Assembly: GCA_017999015.1 (NCBI GenBank)
Contig: JAGOBZ010000045.1
Span: forward strand, 1-12,886
Reading direction: 5' to 3'
DNA length: 12,886 nt
Source of the DNA: Kiritimatiellia bacterium
GTDB taxonomy: Bacteria; Verrucomicrobiota; Kiritimatiellia; RFP12; UBA1067
Positions within the stretch are counted from its first letter, which is position 1. Each line of letters starts with the position of its first letter. The notes under the pieces are model-generated. The model searched no databases. It saw only the letters and a list, made by a program, of their open reading frames with translations, and was not told where the DNA came from. Both the position numbers and the translations under genes were made by a program. Below, in pieces: positions 1 through 8,800 of the stretch.

Positions 1-761
1 GGGACCTCAACACAGCCCGGATCAGCCACGCGCCCAAGGTCGTTTCGGACCATATCGACAATCATAACATTCTCGGCGCGCTCTTTTTCCGAGTCCAGCA
101 AAGCCGTTTTGCGCGCCTGGTCGTCCTCGGACCACAACCCGCGCGCCGCAGTGCCTTTCATGGGCCGCGATTCAATGCGCTCGCCGTCAATCCGCAGAAA
201 CAACTCAGGCGAAGCGCTGCACACAGCCCATTCTCCGGTATCGACAAATGCGGCGAACGGCGCCTCGCCGCCTCCGGCGAGCCGGAGAAACAGCGCCCAA
301 GGATCGACCGTGTGACGTGTGCGCAGCCGGTACGTGAAATTGACTTGATACGTGTCGCCCTCGCGGATGCGGGAGCGGATCGTAGCCAGCGCGCGATCAT
401 ACGCCGCGCGGGAGACAGACGGCTGCCATTCAAGCCCCTCCCAAGCCCCCCGGCCGTCTTCCGGCAAAACGATTTCCCGCACACGCTCAAACACGCCGAA
501 CCACAGCAGCGGAAACACGCCATCCGCCCGGACGCTCAATGAAGAATCGAACGCAGGCGCGGCTTCATACGCGATGAAACCAGCCGCCCACTTCCCGCCT
601 CTTTCAACCGCCTCGTCAATCTCGCGAAGCAGCGGCAGTACGTCGTCGATCCGGCATGTGGACACGATCCGCCGGGGCGATGCGAACTCCAGCCATCGCC
701 GCCCGGCATCGTCTCGTAAAACAACCCGAGCCGCGCACTGCGTCGATTTCTGCGTCTGCAT
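1..761 (-). CDS. pabB: Aminodeoxychorismate synthase component I (PabB), partial
   Basis: Makes 4-amino-4-deoxychorismate from chorismate, using ammonia from a PabA-type glutaminase, on the cytoplasmic route to p-aminobenzoate and folate. I translated the minus strand directly; the frame is open from the ATG at 761 to the window edge, giving 253 residues, so the C-terminal part is missing (E. coli PabB is about 450 residues). Visible landmarks are YEAAPAFD at 65-72, GDTYQVNF at 135-142, SPELFL at 184-189, PMKGT at 200-204 and AENVMIVDMVRNDLGRV at 229-245. These are chorismate-binding-family blocks in the right order. Lys202 in PMKGT matches the lysine of the PIKGT motif typical of PabB, where anthranilate synthase TrpE usually has alanine, which favours PabB over TrpE. 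The start is supported by AAGGAG 11 bases upstream. Many bacteria carry PabB fused to the lyase PabC; the missing C-terminus would decide that. Confidence 0.93.
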   Translation of the reverse strand, partial: MQTQKSTQCAARVVLRDDAGRRWLEFASPRRIVSTCRIDDVLPLLREIDEAVERGGKWAAGFIAYEAAPAFDSSLSVRADGVFPLLWFGVFERVREIVLPEDGRGAWEGLEWQPSVSRAAYDRALATIRSRIREGDTYQVNFTYRLRTRHTVDPWALFLRLAGGGEAPFAAFVDTGEWAVCSASPELFLRIDGERIESRPMKGTAARGLWSEDDQARKTALLDSEKERAENVMIVDMVRNDLGRVADPGCVEV

Positions 762-1103
762 CGTGCCCGTATCTCCTTTTCCTGTCGGCCCGTTGCCGTT
801 TGCGAAAGGGATTGTCCTCTTTTTTGCGGCCCGATCAAGCAGGATCTCTACCTTTCCGTCTTCGGTTGGCGGCAGGGGGTGTGCGAGTCGAGCACATGTA
901 TCATGCGGCAGGATCTTCGTGTAACCAACCAACCGATTAAAAAAAAATTCAAAAACTGCTTGCGTTCTTGTTGCCGACGGAATAAGGTAATAACAACGAT
1001 TTTGATATGTTTATGGAGCGCTTACTATGTCAAACGCGCTTAATAGTTGCCGTGAACATTTTAGTGCCTTACAGGCCGACAAGGTCCCAAAAAAACAAGT
1101 TGT
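762..1103. other. A+T-rich intergenic gap between pabB and the transposase-like gene
   Basis: This 342-base stretch holds the pabB leader, a short ACCA tandem at 923-934, a run of nine A at 939-947 and one doubtful short reading frame at 1027-1107. The block 961-1020 is 40% G+C and 1021-1080 is 45%, against about 60% or more in the genes. On the minus strand the A runs become T runs (939-947 and 1089-1095), which could help terminate transcription of the transposase-like gene, but neither is preceded by a convincing stem-loop. No tRNA, riboswitch or clear sigma-70 promoter was seen. The pabB promoter should lie here, but no pair of boxes with good match and spacing stands out. Confidence 0.6.
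773..778 (-). promoter_or_regulatory. Ribosome binding site of pabB
   Basis: The minus strand reads AAGGAG here, 11 bases before the ATG at 761. It fixes that ATG as the start. The frame stays open further upstream, but there the residues are low in complexity and not PabB-like. Confidence 0.7.
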
Positions 1104-1107
1104 TTAG
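1027..1107 (+). CDS. Possible 26-residue small ORF, doubtful
   Basis: An ATG at 1027 opens 26 codons (start MSNALNSCREHF, end PKKQVV) and ends at TAG 1105-1107. GGAG at 1015-1018 sits 8 bases before the ATG, a good ribosome-binding-site spacing, which is the only positive support. It converges on the transposase-like gene, and the two stop codons overlap by two bases. The peptide has no membrane segment or motif I recognise. It could be a genuine small protein, the remnant of a gene cut by the neighbouring element, or chance in A+T-rich DNA; chance is most likely. Confidence 0.2.
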   Translation: MSNALNSCREHFSALQADKVPKKQVV

Positions 1108-2666
1108 GCGGCATGCTGCGTGAGTTGCTCCGTTGAAGCGGCCAGTATAGCCGGGATGACGGCAGTGAGTTTGCGGCCCTTTTCAGAGAGATGATATTTC
1201 CGCTGTTCGGGGACTTTGCCGAGGAGCCCGTGGTCGCGCAGCAGGCGGATGCTCCTGCCGATCCGCGCCGACAGCCTTTTGCCGTCCATGCCCTTCGCCC
1301 ATTGCGTCCCGGCCAGCGCCTTCTGGAGCGCTTTGTTCGTGATGCCTCCGAGGGAGGCGAGCGTCGGGTCGGCGACCGCCGCGAGCAGCTCCCTGTCCTT
1401 GCCGAGCAGGTCGAGCGCGCGCACGGCCCGCCCGTCGCGGGTCTTGCGCCCGACCGAGGAGACGATGTCGCGCACCTTGGCCGTGTCCTTCACCTGGGCC
1501 GCCTGGGCGATGAAGCGCGCGTTGATCTCGCCGCAGACCTTCGCCCGGAGCGGGATGTCGGCGACGCTTTTGCGAAGCGGCAGGCGCTCCTTCGCGCCGT
1601 CCGGCGACCCCTCTTTACAGCGCCAGACCTTGAAGGGGGCCGGGTTGTTCAGGGTGGTCTCGAAGCGCAGGGCGTTGTGCTCGTTGTAGAACTTCACGCT
1701 GTTGCCGTCCAGCCAGTGCTTCATGCGCAGGCCGTCGTACCAGACGCCGGCGCGGGAGAGGATGTCGGGGTCGGCCAGAGGATGGGGCTGCCCGCCGGGG
1801 CGCACCGGCCTGCCGAAGTAGCGCAGCACGCGCTCGCCCGTGCCGTTCGCGAGCTCGTGGCGCAGGAGGCTGCCCATCAGCGGCGCGACCGACCCCGGCG
1901 AGTCGAAGATCAGGTCCGTCGCCCATTCGCTCTGCCACAGCGTCCAGCGGTATCCCGGCCCGCCGCCGAGCGTCCGGCCCATCGTCGGGAAGGCCTCCCG
2001 CGCGAACCCGTCCAGGATGCCGAACCACGGGGCGAGGGGCTGCGCGTCGAGGAGCTTCTGGGCCGCCCCGAAATCGCCGACGGAGAGGAACTTGTTGCCG
2101 TCGGCGGTGTGCGCCACGCCCTGCCGCTCAAGCCCCCGGCGAAGCCACTCCCGCCCGTTGAGGGCGACCTGCACCTCGTACGGGAACCAGGTCTGCAGCC
2201 GCACGCTCATGAAGCCGTACTCCGCGTGGTTGTGGTAGAAGTACAGGTGCTTGCACTTGCCGTGCTCCGGGCGCAGCCGCGGGCGCCCCGCGCCGGGGTC
2301 GAACGCCGCGCGGAACGTCCGGCACGACTCCACGCAGGACCACACGCCGACCAGTCCGGACGCCACGCCTTTCCCGCGCATCCTCGCGTGGGCCAGCTCC
2401 TCCTTCCGCTCGCGCAGCGAGGGGATGTGCGCGACCGGCTCCCCGGTCCGCTCCACCGCCAGCCGCTCGCAGGCCGCCACGAGCGCGGCCGACTGCGCGA
2501 GCATCCAGGCCTTGTAGTCCTTGTTCAGCACGCCGCGCCCCGCCAGGAACCTCGCCGCGCCCTCCGCGTACGCCAGGTGCCGCAGGCATCCCTTGAACAC
2601 GATCCGGTCGAACCCCGTCAGTACGCCCTTGATCTTCGAACCGAACTGCTGTAAAAACGTCTCCAT
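1104..2666 (-). CDS. Transposase-like protein of an uncharacterised multicopy family
   Basis: A 520-residue protein with no signal peptide or membrane segment. Segments that look conserved, from memory of similar unnamed proteins in PVC and other environmental genomes, are FDRIVFKG (19-26), CKHLYFYHNHAEYGFM (138-153), WFPYEVQVALNGREWL (160-175), WQSEWATD (244-251) and GNSVKFYNEH (321-330). The C-terminal part, roughly 468-500 (RLLRDHGLL through YHLSEKGRKL), reads like a winged-helix DNA-binding domain. The longer frame opens at 2738, but I chose the ATG at 2666 because relatives start with a similar MExFLxQFG and AAGGGGG lies 6 bases upstream. Blocks of the gene are 73-80% G+C (for example 48 of 60 bases at 2281-2340) against about 63% in the next gene, which suggests recent arrival. 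No classical DDE or HUH triad could be assigned, so transposase is inference. It could instead be a nuclease or another selfish-gene product. Confidence 0.75.
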   Translation of the reverse strand: METFLQQFGSKIKGVLTGFDRIVFKGCLRHLAYAEGAARFLAGRGVLNKDYKAWMLAQSAALVAACERLAVERTGEPVAHIPSLRERKEELAHARMRGKGVASGLVGVWSCVESCRTFRAAFDPGAGRPRLRPEHGKCKHLYFYHNHAEYGFMSVRLQTWFPYEVQVALNGREWLRRGLERQGVAHTADGNKFLSVGDFGAAQKLLDAQPLAPWFGILDGFAREAFPTMGRTLGGGPGYRWTLWQSEWATDLIFDSPGSVAPLMGSLLRHELANGTGERVLRYFGRPVRPGGQPHPLADPDILSRAGVWYDGLRMKHWLDGNSVKFYNEHNALRFETTLNNPAPFKVWRCKEGSPDGAKERLPLRKSVADIPLRAKVCGEINARFIAQAAQVKDTAKVRDIVSSVGRKTRDGRAVRALDLLGKDRELLAAVADPTLASLGGITNKALQKALAGTQWAKGMDGKRLSARIGRSIRLLRDHGLLGKVPEQRKYHLSEKGRKLTAVIPAILAASTEQLTQHAA

Positions 2667-2672
2667 GCGCCG

Positions 2673-2679
2673 CCCCCTT
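2673..2679 (-). promoter_or_regulatory. Ribosome binding site deciding the start of the transposase-like gene
   Basis: The minus strand reads AAGGGGG, 6 bases before the ATG at 2666. It favours this ATG over the one at 2738, which would add 24 residues that do not resemble the family N-terminus. Confidence 0.55.
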
Positions 2680-2746
2680 GTGGTGTTGTTGTGATAACCT
2701 TCAGCATAAGGGATCAGCGGCGCATCCGCGAATCTCAAATTAGGTT

Positions 2747-2803
2747 GTGGAGCCTGCGTTTTTCACGCGCCGCGGTAGCGGGCGTGAAAAACGCAGGCTC
2801 CAC
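2747..2803. repeat. 57-base near-perfect palindrome (REP-like or element-end hairpin)
   Basis: The left arm 2747-2768 (begins GTGGAGCC, ends TTCACGC) and the right arm 2782-2803 (begins GCGTGAA, ends GGCTCCAC) are exact reverse complements over 22 bases. Inside, CCGC at 2770-2773 pairs with GCGG at 2778-2781 around a GGTA loop, leaving G2769 bulged. The result is a 26-base-pair stem with one bulge and a four-base loop. It lies between the starts of two divergent genes, 51 bases before the ATG at 2855 and 80 bases outside the start of the transposase-like gene. No T run follows either arm, so it is not a standard terminator. It resembles a REP or palindromic mobile unit, or a hairpin recognised by a transposase. 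Confidence 0.85.
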
Positions 2804-2854
2804 CTTGGTTTACAGCCGACATGCCATCGGGACAGGATTCAAGTATCCCTTCGT

Positions 2855-5800
2855 ATGGCTGCGTGCGGTCTTTTATCCTTTGCGCTGAATGCCGCGACCG
2901 TTCCCCCGTTGATCGAAGACGGCTCGCGCGGCGGACTGGGCACGGTCGCCTCTTGGTCATTCGCCTCCAACAACGCAGGCCGCATCACTCTGCCCGGAAC
3001 CGTACTGGACCGCTTTGACCAGACCGGCACGCCTTTCTTCTCAAGCTCCTTCTTCCGCGGCAACCTCTACCATGCCGACGCGGCCTGCACGCTGCTGGGG
3101 CACGAGTTTTACTTGGAACGAAACACGCCCGTCGAGGTGACGTTCAGCGTCTACGAGGGCGCCACCGCCGCAGGGCCCTTCATCCGGGTCGACGAGGTGA
3201 CCGTGCTGGCCCCGGCCGGAACGGGATATGTCGCAAGCGGACAGCGCGGCGTGACGCTGCGCGCGGGCTATACCTACGCGGTCGGCGCGGCCGTCGCAGA
3301 ATCGGCGTATTTCCAGCGCCCCACCGTCACCCTGCCCTTTGACAACGGCGACCTGAGCTGCGTGAACGGGCTCCTTTTTTCCGGCCTCCCCGGCGCCACC
3401 GTCAGCGCGTTCAGCACGGCCACCAATCCTTACCGGCAGCGCCTGCGCCTGGGCGGTCCGAGCGATGTCGTGCCCGGCGGCACCACCCTGATGCTGTTGG
3501 AAAGCGTCGGCATGAGTATGCGCGGCAACCTCTACGCACCCTCACAAAACACCTGGTTGCTCGGGCACGGCCTCTATGTGCCGCGCGGCAGTGACCGAAC
3601 GATGCGTCTTTTCGTCTACGAAAGCGCCGAGCGCACCGGCACCTACGCGCGTGTCGATATGCAGACCGTCACCGTGCCGGCCGGCACCAACTACATCGCG
3701 GTCTCCACCCGTATCCCGATGCAGGCCGGACGCTTCTACATGATCGGTGCCTGGGGCACCAGTTATTCCTGTTACCGGGCCAGCGGCTATTATGCCACAC
3801 CCCAGGACTTCTCATGGGGCCGCGCCGTCGAGGGTTATTCGAGTGTTTACCTTTTGAACGGGCCTCCCGACACCTTCGTCAAGTCATCGACAACCAACAC
3901 CACCGTCTACTGGGGCTGCGTCACCGTCGGCGACCTGCCCGCCTTGCGTATGGACACCTCCGTGTACAACCAGATGTCGACCAACAGCGCCACGGTCCTG
4001 CTCGACACGCAGGGCTACGACAACCTCTATCTCGCCTTTGACCACCGGGAAGCCGGCGACGAGGCCCATGACGGGGACGGCGTCTTCGTCAGCTCCAACG
4101 GCACCTCGTTCCGCAGGATCTTGCAGATCGACACCACGTCGTCGGGCTGGACCCGTCATGAGATCGACCTGATCCCGCTGGCGCGCGCCGCCGGCGTGCC
4201 GACAGACGGACAGCTCCATGTGCGTTTCCAACAGATGGACAATTACCCGTGGACCGGCGGGGACGGGCGCGAATTCTCCGGCATCCTGTTCCACGCCAAG
4301 CCGGATTTTGGCTGGTATGCGCTGGACACGACCCAGCCGAAATATCTGTTCCGCGGCAAAGTCGTTAAAACATTTTCTCTCTCCGGCACACTGGCGCTCG
4401 CGGGCGGAACCAACGCCGTGGCGGATCTGGCAATCAATACGCGTTACCGATTAAACGACCCGGTCGGGCCGGTGCAAACCACATACGACGCATTGTCCCT
4501 CGATCTTCCGGCGCTGGGCCATCGCCACATGCCCTTCGGCACCACCGTCACGGTCCCTGCCTCCACCACCCTCACGCAAAGCGTTTATCAGATCCATGTC
4601 GACCTGGACTACGGGGCCATCTTCAGCGAGGGCAACGAGAGCAATAACACCGACCGCACCGAGTTCCTTGTCAACCACTACGCCGGCACCCTGCGCTTCG
4701 GCACGGTGTCCACCTTTGTCACGCTGAGCGACTGGGATTTCCAGGTCGGCTACGGGGCTCCCCTTTTCTCGCCCGAGCGGCACGTCATCACCGGCAACGG
4801 CACGGTCGCCGGACAGAGCTTCTCCTTCACGAACCTGAAGGTCCGCAAGGATCCCATAACCGGAATTTACAGCGTCGACCCTGCCGAAACCCAGACCATC
4901 ACGCTGTATGGCCTGACCAATACCCTCGGCAGCGTGTCTGGCGTCCGTTTCCGCTATAACAGCCCGATCACTCTCAGCAAAGACGGCGCTCAGGGCATCG
5001 TCTCGGCCCTCATGCCGGCCGGCTGCGCCTTCGCCGCGCGTCCGGACATGCCATGGGGCATGCCTTTCACCGACGCCATCCCGGTCTGGTTCAACAGCCT
5101 GCTGTATCCGACCGGCATCCTGACGACCGCCCCGCCCTATGGCTTTTTCTTTGAAGAGTCCAAGCCCCTCTACTTTGATGTCACCAGCCTGCAATGGGAC
5201 ACCGCCGCCGGCAGACTGTCTCTCACGGTCGCCGACCTGCTTTATGCGCACGCGCCGGCCCTTGATGAACTTGAGGCGCTGAAATCCGCCGGCCTGATCA
5301 GCAGCCAAGACGCGCTGCGCCGCAGCAACGACGGTTATTATCGTACCGCAGCCCCGCTGAGCGGCACGGTCCAGGTCACGCCTGACAGCGCCGGCGCCGC
5401 GCAACTCGACTTTGCGGTCTCTCTGAAAGCCGGCGCGTTTGTCGCGCACATGCCCTACGATGTCGCCATCGACTGGCGAGACACCGGCCACCTTGCCATC
5501 TCCAATGACCTCCCGGTGGTTGACCCGGCCGCGAGCGTACTGAACGACGGCCAGGATATGCTCATCACCTATAACAGCGGTTGTCCCGGCGGATGTGTCG
5601 GCGGCGACATGATCCTCACTCAGGAGTGCTACAACGCGTACGCGGCCTTTTTCTTCACGCAGGACGGCGGCCTCTTCGTGCCCTGCGAGTTCCGAGGCGT
5701 GGATGCGGAGATCCACTGGGGGTATATCGCGTCGCTCGGTCGGCATGCCCAGAATGCTTTCGGTTTCCGTGAAGGGGTTTTCCACATGCCCGGACACTTC

Positions 5801-8800
5801 CTGAAACGCGCGGATTCTCCGCCCGTGCTCTCCGCCGATGACACCCCCGGCGCTCTCCTCCTGACCGGCGTGGAGCGAAATGGCGACGAATTGATCCGCC
5901 CCCACGGCCAGGGCTATGCGGAGGGCGACGGCGCCTACGCGGGGCTGACTGTCGCTTACGAAGGCCCCGGCTGCGAAGGAACCCTGTTGCTGGGCGGCTC
6001 CGAAACGCTCGGGCCCTTCCTGCTGGACGAAGCCTGCAAACTCTACGTGCGCCATTCGGGCGTCACCGGCATCCAGCTCGCGGATGAGACCCTGGGGAGC
6101 AGCGCCGTCATGCTCTACGGCTATCCGTTCCGGCTCAATTACCTGGCCTTCGCCTACCTCTCCAATATGAACACCGACTCGCGCTCTGACGGCGATCTGT
6201 TCGTGCCGGCACCGACGGATTTCAATCTGGCGTTTGACCGGCTCAACTTGAACTGTTTTGGCGATGTCGAATCGCTCTCGCTGCCCTCGCCGGCACCTGA
6301 ACTCACGCTCGCCTACTGGTCCGCCCGCGTCAAGCCCACAACGGCGCTCTTCACCTCGACCGACCCGTGCGCGGTGGGACAGAAGACGCTGGTCATGGAT
6401 ATTTCCACGGAGGTCGACAACCTGCCCGGACGGCTTTTCGGCCGCATCGGCGTGCTCGCGAACGGCAACCTCGCCTGCTCGAACGACATGATCGGCTGCG
6501 ATTCGCGCCTGACCCTGCCCGCCAGCGTCACCCTGCCCGGTCCGAACGGCGCCAGCTATACCCTGCGCCCAGCCTCCAAAGGCTACTTCAACGATTTCCG
6601 GACCTGCGGCGACCGGGCGCAGACCGGCGACGGACTTCTGACCTTCGCGGGCGAAATCGATGTGCCCTTCTTTGAGAATCTCCTGGTCCAAGGCTTCACC
6701 GGTGCCGATACCGGCGGAGCGACCTCGCCGCTCTACCTGGTCGGCGGCTGGCCGACCAAAGGCTGGAAGATCGGCAGCGACACGCCCTTTACTGATCCGG
6801 AATTCGACACGGCCAACGCGGCTCATCCCACCGGCACCGGCAAGCCTTCGTTCTCGGAATACCTGGCCGGCAGCCATGCCGACTACATCCCCCGCGCCCG
6901 GCGTGAATGGATCAGCGGCATCGGTTTCGATATCGGCGTGCGCTGGGATGCGCCGACCCGCTCGTTCCGTTCGCCGGCACCGAACACCCGTGACCTGTTT
7001 GTGGTCCAGACCGAATACAACGTGCCCCAACTCACGCCGCAGCGCGCCGAGATCACCTTCGGCTTGCAGTACGGCGAGATGCCTGCCCTCAATCTCTCCA
7101 GCGTTTTCTTTAATGCCGTCGACGAGGCCACCGGTATCTCAGCGTGCTTCACAAGCGTCGTCGGCAACGTGGTCAACTCGGTCATGGACCGCGGCATTGA
7201 CGCGCTGGAAACGGTCACCGCCACCGATCCTGCCGAACTGTTGGCCAACACCCTAGCCAGCGAGATCGATCCCTTTGTCGATTCGCTCTATGTCGCCCTC
7301 TCCAACGCCCACGCATCAGGCAGCAGCTCTGTCTCCAACGTGCTGGCGCGCTACGTCCGGGGCGGCGCGGGCGCACCGGCCCATAACCTGCGCCACATCC
7401 TCGACACGCTGGTCGACGGCAGTTCCGTGATAGAGGATGGGATCGGCCTCGCCGACGACCTGCAGGCACGCATCGACGAGGCCGAGCAGCTTATCAACGC
7501 CGTGGCCTTCACGGTCGATGATCCGGTGATGGGCACCGCCGACGGTCTGCTCAACAAGCTGGGCGACGACTACCCGCTCCTCGAAACGCTCGGTCGCATT
7601 TTGATGATCTTCGCCATCCCCTCCATGATGGATGCTGATTCGGCCATTGAGGATACACTCGGCACGGTGATGGAAAGCATCGAGCCCGCGCTCGACACCA
7701 TCAAAGAGACTCTGGGCGAGGTTCAAACCCAACTGGCCGACGTGCGCAGCACGCTGGAAGAGGCGGGCGAATTCCGCAACGAGCTGGCCGCCTTCCTGGA
7801 TCCGGCGCAGCTTCAGGCGGTCGCGGACGCGATCGCCAGCCAGATGGAGAGTGAACTCGGCGCGCTGGAGGGCGCGTTCTCGCCGTACGCCAACTATACT
7901 CAAGACGAGATCAAAGCCCTGCTCCGCGCCGCAATCGTGGACGCACTGCGCAGCGCGTCGCCTATTGCAGAGCTGCAGCGCGTCGTCCGCGCCCGCATGC
8001 TCGATTTCGACCGCCAAATCCGGGAGGGCGTCAGTTCCGTCATGGCGCAGGTCAACACCGCGATGCGGGAAACCCTGTCGGAAATGGTCGGCAGCTTGGA
8101 CGACACGATTTCCGGCATGACGGGCGATCTCTCCGACGTGATCGGCACCGGGCAGATCGAAGGGTATGCCCACATCTCCGGCGATTCGCTCGACAAGCTG
8201 CGCCTTGATCTGCTGGCCCAGATGAAGGTGCCCGAAGAACTTGAATTCAAAGGTTATCTTGAGATCGTCAACGAGCAGGCCACCGCATCGGCCGGCTGCG
8301 CATTCCCCGATGGCGACACGTATAAAGTCACGCTGGGCGCGCAAGATGTCGCGTGCGACTGGCTCGGCTCCGACGCCCGCATCAACTGCGCCTGCTTCTT
8401 CACCATCAACAGCGGCACGCCCAAAGGCCTGGGCGGCGGCATCGAGCTGGTGGGCGGCAAGATCAACTTCGAGGCGATGGAGGTCGAGCGCTTCGGCGCG
8501 GCTGTGGCGTTCGGTCTGCTGGAGAACTACCTGGCCGCAGCCGCGCGCGTGACCACCCCGGCCGGCGTGGAGATCGAAGGCGGCGTCTTCTTTGGCCGCA
8601 CCTGCACGCTCGCCCCGCTGCTGATTGTGGACCCCGAGTGCGGCACGGTCTTCGGCGAACCGCCCTTCACCGGCGCGTATGTGTACGGCGAAGGCTGGAT
8701 GCCGATCTACGATTACGGCTGCCTCTTCAGCATCAGCGCCGGTGCCGGCTTGGGGGTCTTCTATTTCATGGAAGGGCCGACCTACGGTGTCCGCGTCATG

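Noticed and set aside
1..761. Anthranilate synthase component I (TrpE) as alternative to PabB
   Set aside because: The key position in the PMKGT block is lysine 202, as in PabB, where TrpE usually carries alanine, and the N-terminal YEAAPAFD block also fits PabB-type proteins.
939..958. A run as part of a rho-independent terminator for the minus strand
   Set aside because: No stable G+C-rich stem precedes the T run on the minus strand.
1088..1105. Small dyad AAACAA-G-TTGTTT as terminator or operator
   Set aside because: The arms are only six A+T-rich pairs with a one-base centre, too weak and too close for a terminator hairpin, and it is not repeated elsewhere in the window.
1191..2654. 487-codon plus-strand frame opposite the transposase-like gene
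   Set aside because: The product is a low-complexity Arg/Val/Leu/Pro shadow, while the minus-strand frame has family-like blocks and a ribosome binding site.
1020..2745. Terminal inverted repeats bounding the transposase-like gene
   Set aside because: Comparing the outer ends by eye, the best pairing (near 1023-1040 and 2727-2743) matched only about 10 of 17 bases, close to chance, and no flanking target duplication was clear.
2809..2838. Sigma-70-like promoter TTTACA, 18 bases, CAGGAT before the giant gene
   Set aside because: The -10 box matches only half of the consensus and would give a leader of about 10-17 bases with no ribosome binding site.
4451..7030. Long open frame of 859 codons on the minus strand inside the giant gene
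   Set aside because: It lies opposite the plus-strand giant gene, whose domains make sense. Its product is biased to Arg, Gly, Val and Ala, as expected for the antisense of a G+C-rich gene, and it shows no recognisable domain.
7316..8344. 342-codon minus-strand frame opposite the helical part of the giant gene
   Set aside because: Shadow of the plus-strand coding frame; composition and lack of motifs argue against a real gene.
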